Shown here: in pieces, positions 12,360-33,281 of the stretch
How positions within the stretch are numbered: the first letter of the stretch is position 1
Layout of the letters: each line of letters starts with the position of its first letter
Assembly (NCBI GenBank): GCA_019155185.1
Contig: CM032809.1
Coordinates: forward strand, 9,755,200-9,819,199
DNA: 64,000 nt
Reading direction: 5' to 3'
From: Beaufortia kweichowensis
Taxonomy: Eukaryota; Chordata; Actinopteri; Cypriniformes; Gastromyzontidae
The notes under the pieces: generated by a model
Told to the model about the DNA's origin: nothing
Database searches by the model: none
What the model saw: only the letters and a program-made list of their open reading frames with translations
Program-made: the position numbers and the translations under genes

Positions 12360-13550
12360 ATATCATTAAATAAATGTTAAAAGTAAAAAATGTTACCTAT
12401 TTCAGCCTCAGACATGCAGAACGATTATTCCAAAATGCGTTTTTTACACAACAGAACTAGAAGTTTGTCCCTAGAAGCGTCCCGTAATTCACCCTCATCA
12501 TTTGTCAAGGTGAAGGATATTCGCCTTTGATTTATTACTTAATATACAATATTTACATGTTTGCCAGTTTTACAAATATTATAATATTATAACCACAGAG
12601 GTTTGTATATTCCGCTTTGTTATTAGTTATTAGATCAACCAAATGTATCTAGTTTCTTCAGGATCGGTAACAGGAAGTAAAACTCCGCGAACGTCTTAAA
12701 CGAGCGTTTCCTGTTACAGACTATCTGATTGTAGATCTGAATTATTATGTTAACAAAAATACTTGATTTTAAAACGTATTGAGAAAGACATGGTAATAGA
12801 AACATATTTCTATAAAACAGCGCCGCCAGTGGTGGATGTAGCTGCTGTACCGCGTGACCTCGTGCTGGATGGATGCAGGACTGGATCATCTCATCTCATC
12901 TTAAGCTTCGGCTCCAGAAACGCTGTGCTTTCACTAGCTAACAGAGATCTTTTGTTTGAGAGCAGTCAAGCCTGCAGGAATGAGGGATCCACAGGACATG
13001 AAACTGCAGAGGAGAAATCTTGGCACATCTTTATATACTAATAATACTTTTCTATATGGCTTTTCATTCAGTCCTGATACTTTCACCAGCAGCAGGTGCT
13101 CATTCCTGTGAACTGGAGCTTTCCATTTCAGTCCGCGGTTCAGGACCCTGGTGTTAAATGGGACATCAAGTAACAACCCAACACATATACTGTAAGATAT
13201 TTACTAGATAATATAAAGCTAACATCCAATGGGTACATGCTAAAAGTCTAATTATGAAAGTACACTGTACTATTGTAACATAATAGTATAGATCACTCAA
13301 AACACACACAGATCACATTTCACGATGCAACAATGAAAGCTTGTTTAGTGCAAGAGTTCATTAGTTTTCCTACGACACACATCAGGATTTTATCAAAGAA
13401 AAACATTTCAAGGCCTGCTGGTCTTTATTACAACGTACAGTAGACCTAATGTAAAAGCTGTACAGAAATGTCCAGTAACTATTCTTGTTATGCAATATGC
13501 TTTTCATAGATTTTTTTACATCTGTAAAAATGTGTAGTAAAATATAAACA

Positions 13551-13680
13551 CAGATGATTCAATATATTTATTCAATTTATTATTACACATATTCTGTGTG
13601 ATTGTATTTTTCTTATAATATTATAAATATTATAATATATTTTCTAAAAATGTCACATCCATAATGCTGAAATGTATTGT
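13551..13680. repeat. partial copy of a dispersed repeat
   Basis: The motifs CAGATGATTCAATATATT and AAAATGTCAC-TCCA-A-TGCTG also occur, in the same order and orientation, at 54675-54765. That larger repeat has a third relative at 35960-36290. The class is not recognised. Confidence 0.4.
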
Positions 13681-14192
13681 GTCATCGCAACAGGTTTCAG
13701 GTCTAAATCAGAAAATAAATACAGTAGGACCACCTGAAGGACTCCATCCAAAACCAGCAAGATTGACTCCCTTCTAGATCCTCCTAGAAAGAGGAAACGT
13801 CCTGTATGTTCTTGCATTAACCAGTGTGTTTTTTCAGGTTAAGAGATGTTCAGGTTAGGTGGTGTTGTGTTGTGTGGTTATGCCCTCCACTGGCTGAGCT
13901 GCTTTACTGTGCCGTTACTGAGCCTAATAACCTGGCAGAGGACTGATGGGACGTGCCATGGACAAATACACAGCTTTCGGCACAAACTTCAAAGTAATCT
14001 GCCAGAAGCTGATGTACAATACACATTTATCAGTATCAGTGTAATGATATCATTAAACACTGGTTCTTCATCTGTTTTAGATTTTAAATCATATTTATGC
14101 CATTTTTCTGTGATGGTGGGTGTAGTTTGAATGTCAGGGGCTGGGGTTAAACATGAAGTCCTGCCCCTTGCAAAGATGGGGGGATGGAAGAG

Positions 14193-14199
14193 TATAAAA
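14193..14199 (+). promoter_or_regulatory. TATA box of the unnamed matrix gene
   Basis: TATAAAA lies 99 nt before the ATG of an 11-nt coding first exon, closely paralleling the stm promoter arrangement. Confidence 0.65.
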
Positions 14200-14297
14200 T
14201 GTATTTTGGTGACCACTCAAGCATAAGCACGTTAAAGGCACGTTTGCTGGTTGCTTTATGTCTGCAGCAGAGTTTCCCACATAGATCTGTGCTAAAG

Positions 14298-23612
<9,315 letters not shown>

Positions 23613-25635
23613 CTTTCACATGAAGCCGCGTGTGAAGTTTCTGCGCTACAGGTTTCAGTGTATAGACCAGAACGCTTGGAAGAGGAACCCTAAACCCGCT
23701 CGCTAGACTTTAGCCCTCCACATCTGTCTGTGTGTGTGTCTGATGTTTTATTTAAACATTCTGATGATACTGTAAGCCTGTTTATTAAAGTGCCCTGTAA
23801 TTATTTCATTGGTGAGGAAAATTAAGGCTCAAACTATTAACATTATCACATTACTAAGGTCCAAGTAAACACGTGTAAATGAATCGGTGGTTTATTTCCC
23901 TGATATGTTGCTACTGTATTTTCTTGCCTAGATGTTGAAGCAATATTCTTTACGAATGTCACAAATTGTATATTGCTGAATGTATGTCTGGATGTATGAA
24001 AATAATCTTTACATTAAATGGAACATCTATTTTGAACATCAAATGCAAGTGTTTATTCACAATTTATAAAGTTTGTGCTGGAAAACAACAGGTCAATTTA
24101 AAACAATAGTTCAGTTTTTTGTGTTCTGTAAAAGAAAGTCATACAGGTTTAAAATGACACAAGGACTAGTAAATGATTTTTTTTAGATGAACTAAGAAAA
24201 TCCCAGAATGAATATTTTCAAATGAAATGTCCATCCAGTAAATTTCAAAAAACATTTTATTTTAAACATAGCAATACACAAAGTGTCGTTCACATGCGTA
24301 ATAAAATAATTTATGTCTAGTATTAATGTCTCTCTCGCTATGACAGTCATCCAATGACTAACATTAGGACTGAATCACCAACATCTGACATTTCTTATCC
24401 CAGTTCCTCTGACCATCCAAAAAGAAACTAGTGTTGACCGGATAGAAATCTTTAGGGCTCAGCATGTGTACAATTCACACGAAAAATATATATATTTTTA
24501 AATTTTGGTTTAATAGTATCCAATTTACACTCTCTACGTCCTTCAGCAAAGCACACGAATAATCATTAAAGCAAGCGACATGTTGCTCTCAGAACTGGTT
24601 TAGACGTGAATTATTGCACAAATCTGATTGTTATCAGATACGTTCCTGTACTGAGGTGACAGGTGCCATTATATAAACTCCTGTTATTAAAGAAAACAAA
24701 ACAGTAAAAGACCTAACACTAAATGTTACACCTGTTGTGTATTTTAGTCATGTGAAATGAGTAATTCAAGACAGAAGTATGTGTGTTTTGTCAGAAAAAC
24801 ATATGAATCTACTGTATATACAGCGATCAACTGCTGTGGGAAAAGATTATTTATTTTCATACAAAATGTTAAATCTTATCTTATCACCTTTAACAGGCAT
24901 TGTAATAATACATAACCATCATCACTCATGAGATTAAACATCTTATATGATGAGTAACAGTTATGGCTTTGAAGACAACAGGTTTATGTAACATTAACTT
25001 GCTGTCTGTCTTATGTTTGTCTGAAGAATGTCTGCAGCCGAATGATTCACAACAACTGCTGTGTTGTTTCTCTCTATTTCTATATATATTTACAGATGAT
25101 ACAACCAGCATTTGCAATATATCCTGCAAATATAAAACTCCTAGAAATTAAAAACTGTTTTTAGTCCACCTAGATGAGACTGGTGTGGCCATAAAATAAT
25201 TAGATAATAATATAACAAGTCTTCAATCAGACCAGCAGGAACGTTAAACAAGACAAACGAAAGAACTGTAAGAAAACTCTCCTAATATAAAACCCATTCC
25301 AACCTGGTCACATAAATCCAGATCTTTAGCAGATTTGTTTTTGAGAGCGAATGTCGCAACAAAGCACAGAGCCAACGATTAAAATCTTCTGACTTAGATG
25401 TGTGGATGTTGTGAAAGAGATACTGAACTTTCTCTATTGCTTTAAAAAAAACTTCCCCTGACTAAAATTAAAATCGAGTAATATTATCATGGCTAGCCTT
25501 GATGTTAAATAAATGACCAAAAAAATACATCGCAGAAAAAAATAATTGGCTATAAAACCCACACGGACATAAATCCATTTTGAAGCCATTCTTTTTCTCT
25601 CTCTTGATTATAGTTTAGGTTCGGGGTACGGGGGT
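23613..25635. other. convergent 3' regions of the unnamed gene and hsf1
   Basis: The two genes point tail-to-tail here. Plus-strand ATTAAA signals lie at 23784 and 24013. Minus-strand AATAAA hexamers for hsf1 lie at 24850-24855 and 24256-24261, so the hsf1 3' UTR may be about 0.8-1.4 kb. Around 24100-24180 there is a short piece resembling the AAAGAAAGTCATACAGG end of a dispersed fish repeat also seen near 42720. No other exon was found. Confidence 0.5.
23784..23789 (+). terminator. candidate polyadenylation signal of the unnamed matrix gene
   Basis: ATTAAA lies about 170 nt after the TGA stop. A second ATTAAA at 24013-24018 is an alternative. Confidence 0.45.
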
Positions 25636-28600
25636 TCAGAGGTTCACAAGGGACATAGTTGGGTCTTCAGCGGGTTCGGGTTCAAGTTGGAAATATGAAT
25701 CGCCCTCCAGCTCCAGAAGAATGGGCAGATCATTGCCGCTGGTGTCTGTCATGATGGAGTCGGGGAGAATCACGGGCTGAGACGTGTACTGAACTAACTG
25801 CTTTCCTGAAAGACATTCACAAGGATTTTTATTTAAAGACTAAACATACACAAACAACATTCTGTCTTTAACACGTCAATGGTTTACAAATGTTTTTGGA
25901 TGTTTCGATAGCGAATCAAAATGAAATACCTGAATTGGTGGAGTCTGCAGCAGAATCTGTTTCTTTTACTGGTTCAGGAGACAGAAGGTCCTGGATCTGT
26001 TGTGAAGACCATCGATTGTTGTTTTATTAAACAAACGATGCAAATTAAATAAAGAAAAGGAATAAAGTACAAATCACATGCTCGTTTTAATGATAAAATG
26101 CTCAAAGTGTAAACTGAAAAGATGTGCAGCATGTATAAATGCAGTAAAAGAGAATTAGCATGTTGTGAAGACCAAATATGTGTAAAAAGAAACTACTTCT
26201 TCACATATCTGATAGACGTCTTTTGTTCACGTTGACACTACGCTTAATACTTTCTGCTGAACAGAACAGAACAGACCAGATTATTTACAATCTTAAAAGC
26301 TGTCAATCATGTATCCTGACATGGCGTTTGTTCATATCATACAAGTTAAACCTAACAGGACACAAAGTTTAAGAAGCATGTCATCTCATCAGTCTATAAT
26401 ACATCAAAATAAAACCGGTTTAAAAACAATTAAAAAACAATAAAAACAATTAAAACAAAAATAAAAGACATACACTAGCCAAGCTGTCGAGATCCACGTC
26501 AGCAGCAGATGATGTAAATATCTGTAAAACACAATAATCTCTGTTTAAGATCAATGCTGATGACAGGTTTCATTCATCTGTAAATCTGCTTTAGTGCATA
26601 GAAAAGTGCAAATAAAATGACATATTTACATCAAACAAGGGTGAGCTTTCGAAATTAATAGACTGAAGGTTTAGGATCTGCTGAAGGTTCTCCAGGCCCT
26701 GATCAATGCTCTCCAGATGATCACTGAATTCAGTTCTGCGGTGAGAAAACAGAATATCACATCTCATGCTTTTCATTTACATACCGGACACTCACAATTA
26801 ATCAAAACTATTTAATTTCACCAATAACCAGAAATCATTTCAACACACTCCTATGAGAAGGACGGGAGAGAGAGAGAGAAAGGCCGGTCCCCAGAAAGAT
26901 CAAAACTGTGATGATGAATCCTCATCACATTAGTATCCAATCAGAAATGGAGGTCAAAGAGCTTGTCCGGGACAACAAAACATGCGTCTGGGTTTATGTG
27001 CTGTGCCACACTCCACATCAATCCAAACTGAAACACAATCCTGTGATCATGCCATTACGCTTCGAAACTAAAGCTCGGGAGACCCTGAACACCCTATTTA
27101 CACCCTCTGCGCCGACCAATCAGCATTCAGCGTGACTATGACGGATACAAGCGAGAGCCAGAGATCGGGAACGCTAAGCGTGGTTAGATTCAATCTGATC
27201 AAGCACAGCATCAGGCGTTCTGGGGACGGCTCGGGCGACTGAAATGCTGACCCAGGATGAGGCCGGAGCTGAAGAGACGAGGTGGGGAGACTGGAGATAA
27301 GACGACAGATCTCAGACATCTGAGGATAACTGAAAAGACAGAAGCACAAAATGGCACTGGAGACAGCAGGGGGCGCTATACACATCAACAGGCTTCTCTC
27401 ACATTTAAAAACCGGATCTGGCGCTGAAACTCGAGCTATTATGGGCTGTAGAGTCGAATCACACATCATTCTGAACTGGGTTTTTATAGAAAGCAGGAGT
27501 TTGGAAGCAGACAGATATTATCCAGTGATTATACGTGTTGGCTAGGACTGTACAACTACACTATTAAAAATACTTCCCCAATGAATCTATTAGGTTCTTA
27601 ATAATCCTAATCTAATCTTGGTCTAGACTTTTGGGAATCCAGTTAAAGATCAATCAAAAGAATTGTTTTTGGCTCGCTCTGTGCACATTCAGGTACACAT
27701 TAGCACTTTACTAACATATAAAAAACGAAAGACTCTTATAATTAAGTGCCATATGGGCAACGAGATGATATAATGTACTGGCTTGCGTCAATTTCTGGAA
27801 AACTATTAGTATTAGTCACTACATAAGCCTGCCCAGACAACCAAGCGGCCAAACAAGTCCAGCTGAAGAGTTAGTTAAGAGGAACTGTCTGTCTGTTACA
27901 CGACTTTAAATCAAACCCAAACGTTCGTTCCTGATTTGAGCAGAACACTCACTTGTCCAGACAGGCGATGCTCAGACACTTCTGCTCGAGGGGAGGCGGG
28001 GTCGGGGCCAAGATGGGCTCGCTCTCCTGAAGGATCGAGTTAATGAAGGTCGTGGGCGAAAGGGGCGTGTCCATGGGTATGTTTGACGCCGCCTCCACTT
28101 CCACATCCACAGGACACACCTCCTCTATGTCAGGACTGTGGGCGGGGCTAGATGGCTCCTCCTTGATATGGACCAATGGGCTTGTTCTGTGGTGAAACAA
28201 AAGAGTTTGTAATCGTTTTTGTATTTGTCATAGAAAGTTTATTCTTTGACAAATTCATGAGATAAAGAACACCTGCCTGTCTTCAATCCACTCCTCCGTG
28301 GCCACCAGGTTGGACTGCGCGAGTTCAGTGATGTCAGAGATGATTGGGCCCGTCTTCACAGGCGTGTCAGAGGTGAAGATGCCCGTTCCTGTGAACGTTG
28401 TGGTGGAGGGCTGCAAACACACACGCACATATTAAAACATTCAATAAGATCACATACATACTGCTAACACAATTGATTAATGACTGTTAAATGAATCTCA
28501 CAGAGATAGCAGATGAGTCGAGCGAATACTGTCGGGAGAATTTGGGCAGAGAGTGTGTGGAACTGCTGTCATTCAACATGAGAGGACTGTCAACACACAT

Positions 28601-31600
28601 CAACATCACATTCAGATACATGTAAAAAGAGAGAAATAAATGCTATCTATTTATATAATAAAGCACATATTTGAACTTGATCTGATAGAAACTCACATCT
28701 TTCGTTTGACTCCCAGCACTCGGTTAGATCTTGCCAGTGTGATGAGAAACTGGATGAGCTGTGAACAAAGATTTTTACATGAAAGATACTCATCTGTTTA
28801 ACCAGTGACAGAAGCTTTGCCTTCCAGTAAAACAATGTCTTGCTATGACTAAAATAGCGTTGCAAACAAAAACTAAAGGGACTAAATGGACTTTGGTTTT
28901 ACTGACATTGCTGTGATTTGTCTTTGATTTTACCTTATTGACGACTTTCTGCTGCTGAGAATGTTTCTGTCTCAGACTGGCGACTTCTCTCCATAGAGCT
29001 TCATTCTCACTGAAAAAGAGAGAAAAAGAGAGAGAGAGATTTAAAAAATAATATGTCACATATTATCATTGGGTCTTCATAATGTATCACAATGTTTTAT
29101 TTACAAAAAAATGGATACAGACAAACAACCAATCACAGATAGCATAGCATTTATGTTCTATCACTGTTACATAAACAGAAAAAAAAAAATCACAACAATA
29201 TTAGAAAATGAATATGAGACACCCCTACTGTGTCATGTTCATTCAAACACACAATCAACAACAGACGCAGATCAAAAAACTAAAAAGAATGAATGCCGTA
29301 AGCAGCTGTGTTGTCCTTCATCAGCACAGATGTCTCGAAGATGACACTTGAAATAATGGTTAAGGTAAAACAAACACACTTTAAGACCTCCTGCTGATGT
29401 ACTGAAAAAATAAAGCTATAACACTATGAATGAATGAATGAAATATTTCGTTTAGTCTTTTGTTCTGTGTGATGAAGTCACACTCGTATGTGAATGAGCA
29501 CCTGTGGTCAGAGCTCTTCTATATTCTCTCATGAAGCTTCAGAGAGTCTCTCAGCTCGACTGTTAAATATCTGCGTAAAAGACTCTTAAAGAGCCCGTCC
29601 ACCTGCCCCCACAACAGATGGACGAGGGGCTTTTACAGGGACAGCTGTGGATTCCTGACCTGTCCCAAAAAAAACCTTCAATCAAACTCTCCAAAACAAC
29701 CTGCTTGACACATTTTCAGACTTCAGGCCACCCAACACAAAACTTGCATCAGACTGAACCCAACCAGTAATAATTTTGGAGAACAGTGAAGGGGGCGTGG
29801 CTTCCACGCTGAGGTCATCAGCCATATTCTGCCTGTGTGTACCAGCTGATCATGTGATCCTGACTCAGCACATGTCAAAATCTGATTCACATGGATTAAG
29901 AGAGGAGACATTAAAGACAGTACACTAGGTTCAGCAGGATCAAACTCAACTTCTTTACAAACTACTAACATATCTAACATATCACGGTTTAAAACGCTAA
30001 GAGATTATCTGAACGAACATCTGAGCATGAGGTATTCTGCCTGTATTCACCTGCTGTTAAAAAAAGCTTTAATGGCTTTAACAATGAATCACAATACACT
30101 TCAGCAACCTATTAACCGCTCAAATATCATCAGAGCGATCTATCTGACCCCTACAATTCAACAGACTGTTTGCTAGTGTAATACAACATAAATATTACAC
30201 ATCAATGATCTCTGGTATGTGTTTGATGATCGATAATGTCCTTACGTAACACTAAACCAGCACTGACATGAAAATGCAGGATGTTAAGAAGTTCACGGTC
30301 AGGACATCATAACCTTAAAAGCTGCAAAAATATGTTTTCAATCTTATGTCTGATTTTAATAAAGCTGCTTGACACACAATTCTTAAAAAAGCGACACATG
30401 ATGAGGAAGTCAGAGTGACCCGGTGTATTTCATTGGTGAAGTGTTGTGTGGCTCACTGTTTGAGGACACTGATTTTGGAATCCATGGACTCCTGCTTGCC
30501 CTTCATGTGCTGGACATCTGAGATCATTTTAGACACGTTGTCAGTGTTGATCTTCAGATCCTCGTGTTTAATGTTGGACACCTGCAGATGAACACAATGA
30601 AAACGTCAAAGTCAGATATCAATCGAGCTCTTGGTGTGTGTGAGAGGTAAGAAGTGTCTGTAATGACCCGTTCATGAACTCTCACGCAGTGGAAAGCATG
30701 TGCTAACGGTTTGATTTTCATCCGAGCTGGACATTTGGACACAACCGGAGAGGAAAGACTATAAATCGGGGGGTGGAAAGTTCATCTTTAGCATCAGAGC
30801 GGCAGTGGATTAAGTGCCCCTGGACCTCTAATCCAAACATCTCCAGCTGGCTGTCCCTCAACCCTGAAGATTATCTCAGTCTGTCTCAGAGCCAATAGAC
30901 CGCAGAGAAACCAGCACCAATAAAAAGGTTTGATTTAATGTGGTTACCTACCACCAGACCCGTGAAGAACCAGCGATTAGAAGAGTCTCTGAATGGAAAT
31001 TTACAAACTGCTGATTTTCTATCTGAACCTTTTCTTCACAAAGTTCCACATATGACTCCTTAATGAATTATTGAGGCAAATAATAACACCTTTCGGAATA
31101 GCTGTACTCAATGTAAAAACTCCATCTGACTATTCTAACAGCACTATGCAAATATAGACAAGTTTATCAACATTACATGTCATTCTACACATATTACATT
31201 ACTGTTGAAAAGCCACTGCTAGATCTCAGTGTGAAAGCAGATCAATTATAATCCCACTTTATTAAGTTTCTCACTGTAAGAGAATATAGTTCCACCAAAG
31301 AAATGCAGCAAGTTTAAATCTGAACAGAAACAGCAGGAAAACACCCACAAACTCTCTCGAGTAATTCTTGAAACCAAAGCTCTGATGACATCATAAGAAC
31401 ATCACCCCAGACTCCCTGTAAAACTGCTTTGGACTTTTCTTAATTGAATTAATAAAACCAGAAGGCTGTTTAAAGGAAATGAAATAGGTCTTCTCTCAGT
31501 AAATTCTTAACTCTTAAATTCTCACATAGACCTTCACAATAAACATTTGGATGTTTGACATACATGTGATGTAAAGAATTTTTACTTACAGTTGTTACCT

Positions 31601-32571
31601 TCCTCTTGATATTCTCCAGCAGATGCTCCTGTCCACGAATAAAATACGGATGCTGGAATTCTGTGTCATCTTTCTCTGGTTTTACAAGCCCACCCTGCTC
31701 AATATGGACAACTTTGCGGAAACCATCTAGAAACAAGACACGTACATGCATTTGTTGACAGATTCTGTAACATTAACCGGCCAAAATATAATGCTCAAGC
31801 TGTCATCAAGTCAATCTGATGTCATTTGAATAGAGATTTCAGCCAACAGTTTATACTACATTATACCAAACTGCAACTGAAAATGCATTATAAACATACA
31901 GAATCTAAAGCCAATTCATCTTACAGATTTAACTCAATGACATAATCTGGGGTTTAATAAAACTGTGCTTATTTTTTTAAACAGAAAGTAAAAATGAAAC
32001 AAAAACTGTTTCTGTTCTCCTACTTACACATATTGAGCTGACGGACAAAACTGGCCATATTGTTGTGCTTGAAGTATTTTGGAAGAACCTCTTTAGAGAA
32101 CTGGCCCTGGTCAAACACATGGAAGCTGGTTCCATTCTGAAAACAGATCAGAAAGTATAACAAAAGTAAACACATCTCCACAGCATACTGTAAACAGAAC
32201 ATTTATCAGATTATACAACAATCTGTTTAAAAGATTTTTTTTTTTTACTAATAATAACCCAAATGCTCAGATTAATCTGGTTTAAAATCCCTATAAACTC
32301 TGGCAACCTGTTCAAAATTAACCCTTTCATCTCTTTGCTAGAAATGGAATGTATTCTTGATATGCATGAAATGAATGTAATTCAGATCTATGGACATTCC
32401 AATCAGTAAACCCCTTTAAAACTCAAACTTGTACTGGGAACTTACAGGACTCCAGCAGATTAACGGGTCTGTATCGGGATCCTCCACCAGCGTCCAGAGT
32501 TTTGTGAGAAAAGCAGGTACATTATTACCAGTAACCATCACTCCACCGGGCCCAACACTGTGATACTCCAT
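25636..32571 (-). CDS. hsf1: heat shock factor 1, stress-activated transcription factor
   Basis: HSF1 trimerises on heat shock and activates chaperone genes. There are 13 coding exons, 5' to 3' on the minus strand: 32446-32571, 32028-32136, 31590-31726, 30457-30581, 28934-29009, 28697-28758, 28502-28586, 28277-28410, 27953-28186, 26630-26735, 26474-26521, 25930-25996, 25636-25805. They join in frame to 492 residues. Exons 1-3 encode the winged-helix DNA-binding domain (about 18-122) with NMASFVRQLNMYGFRKV. Exons 4-6 encode the HR-A/B trimerisation coiled coil (MKGKQESMDSK, LWREVASLRQKH). IKEEPSSP near residue 293 is the phosphorylation-dependent sumoylation motif. HR-C is in exon 10 (SDHLESIDQGLENLQQIL) and the acidic activation domain is C-terminal. 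It resembles HSF1 rather than HSF2 or HSF4. The donor after exon 8 appears to be GC rather than GT. Confidence 0.96.
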
Positions 32572-33281
32572 CACAGATGACTTATCGATTATTTCTGATA
32601 ATGATTATGATTACTTATGATCATAAAATCTCTCTACTGAGTCGCTGATCCGGATCAAAGTTACCAGCTCAAACGTGTTTCAACACAAACGCAGCACAAC
32701 ACAGACTGTTTCGTTCAAATACACGACTGTGACTCTGTTTACACACTCTGACGTTTTGTATTTCGTGTAATTGATGATATTTTAGACAAAATAAACCTTT
32801 AAAAATGTTTTGGTGATTGTGATCAAGTGGAAATTTCCATTAAATCCACATCGTGACGAACTGCGTAGAAAACAACCAGCGAAGAGGGGTGTCGCGCTCT
32901 GGTGACGTCACAACGACGTTGGGAAGACGTATAAACTTATTTTTAAAAAGATTTATTTTAAAAACAAAACATTAGTGTGCTCCTATAAAGTTACCCCTTA
33001 ATTCATTGTATTATGACTAAAATATTTTTTGTTGGAATTGAATGGTTTTTACTCCTACGGGACACGCTCACTTTTGAACTTTGACCCTCTGCCTCATACG
33101 CAGTCTCAATAAAAAATAAAGTATTTTATTTTTATATATATTTTAAAATACATAAGTCCGATAACTTGCAACATAGTTACATTTAAAAACGTTTTGGATA
33201 AAAAATAAATTAGCTCGAATGCGTTGCGTTTTTACCTTTGACCTCTGACGCAGTTGAAACCCACATGGTCGCCGCTCCAGC
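32572..33281. promoter_or_regulatory. bidirectional hsf1/bop1 promoter region
   Basis: Only 710 nt separate the divergent start codons of hsf1 (minus) and bop1 (plus), so both 5' UTRs and core promoters must lie here. Neither side has a clear TATA box at the expected distance. The strongest recognisable site is the CRE at 32903-32910. A head-to-head HSF1-BOP1 pair is established in mammals; sharing of elements here is inferred. Confidence 0.7.
32903..32910. promoter_or_regulatory. CRE/ATF palindrome
   Basis: A perfect TGACGTCA sits roughly midway between the two divergent genes, with a second ACGACGTT-type half-site just downstream. CREB/ATF family proteins bind this sequence and it is common in TATA-less housekeeping promoters. 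Confidence 0.6.

Larger units (their letters stand above)
8790..14190. other. intergenic region between stm and the unnamed matrix gene
   Basis: No convincing exon was found. The stretch is mostly AT-rich. It includes possible distal stm 3' UTR up to about 9350, GC-richer blocks at 10230-10740 and 11555-11720, a GT microsatellite, a MITE-like element (11978-12359) and part of a dispersed repeat (13551-13680). The open frames in it are short and have no recognisable product. Confidence 0.6.

Noticed and set aside
12763..13041. 92-codon plus-strand frame upstream of the unnamed gene
   Set aside because: It has no similarity, no promoter or splice signals and low codon regularity; treated as chance.
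27098..27469. 123-codon minus-strand frame inside hsf1
   Set aside because: It lies in the intron between exons 9 and 10. Those exons join in frame to the conserved CLDK-SDHL segment without it, and no HSF1 relative has this sequence that I know of.
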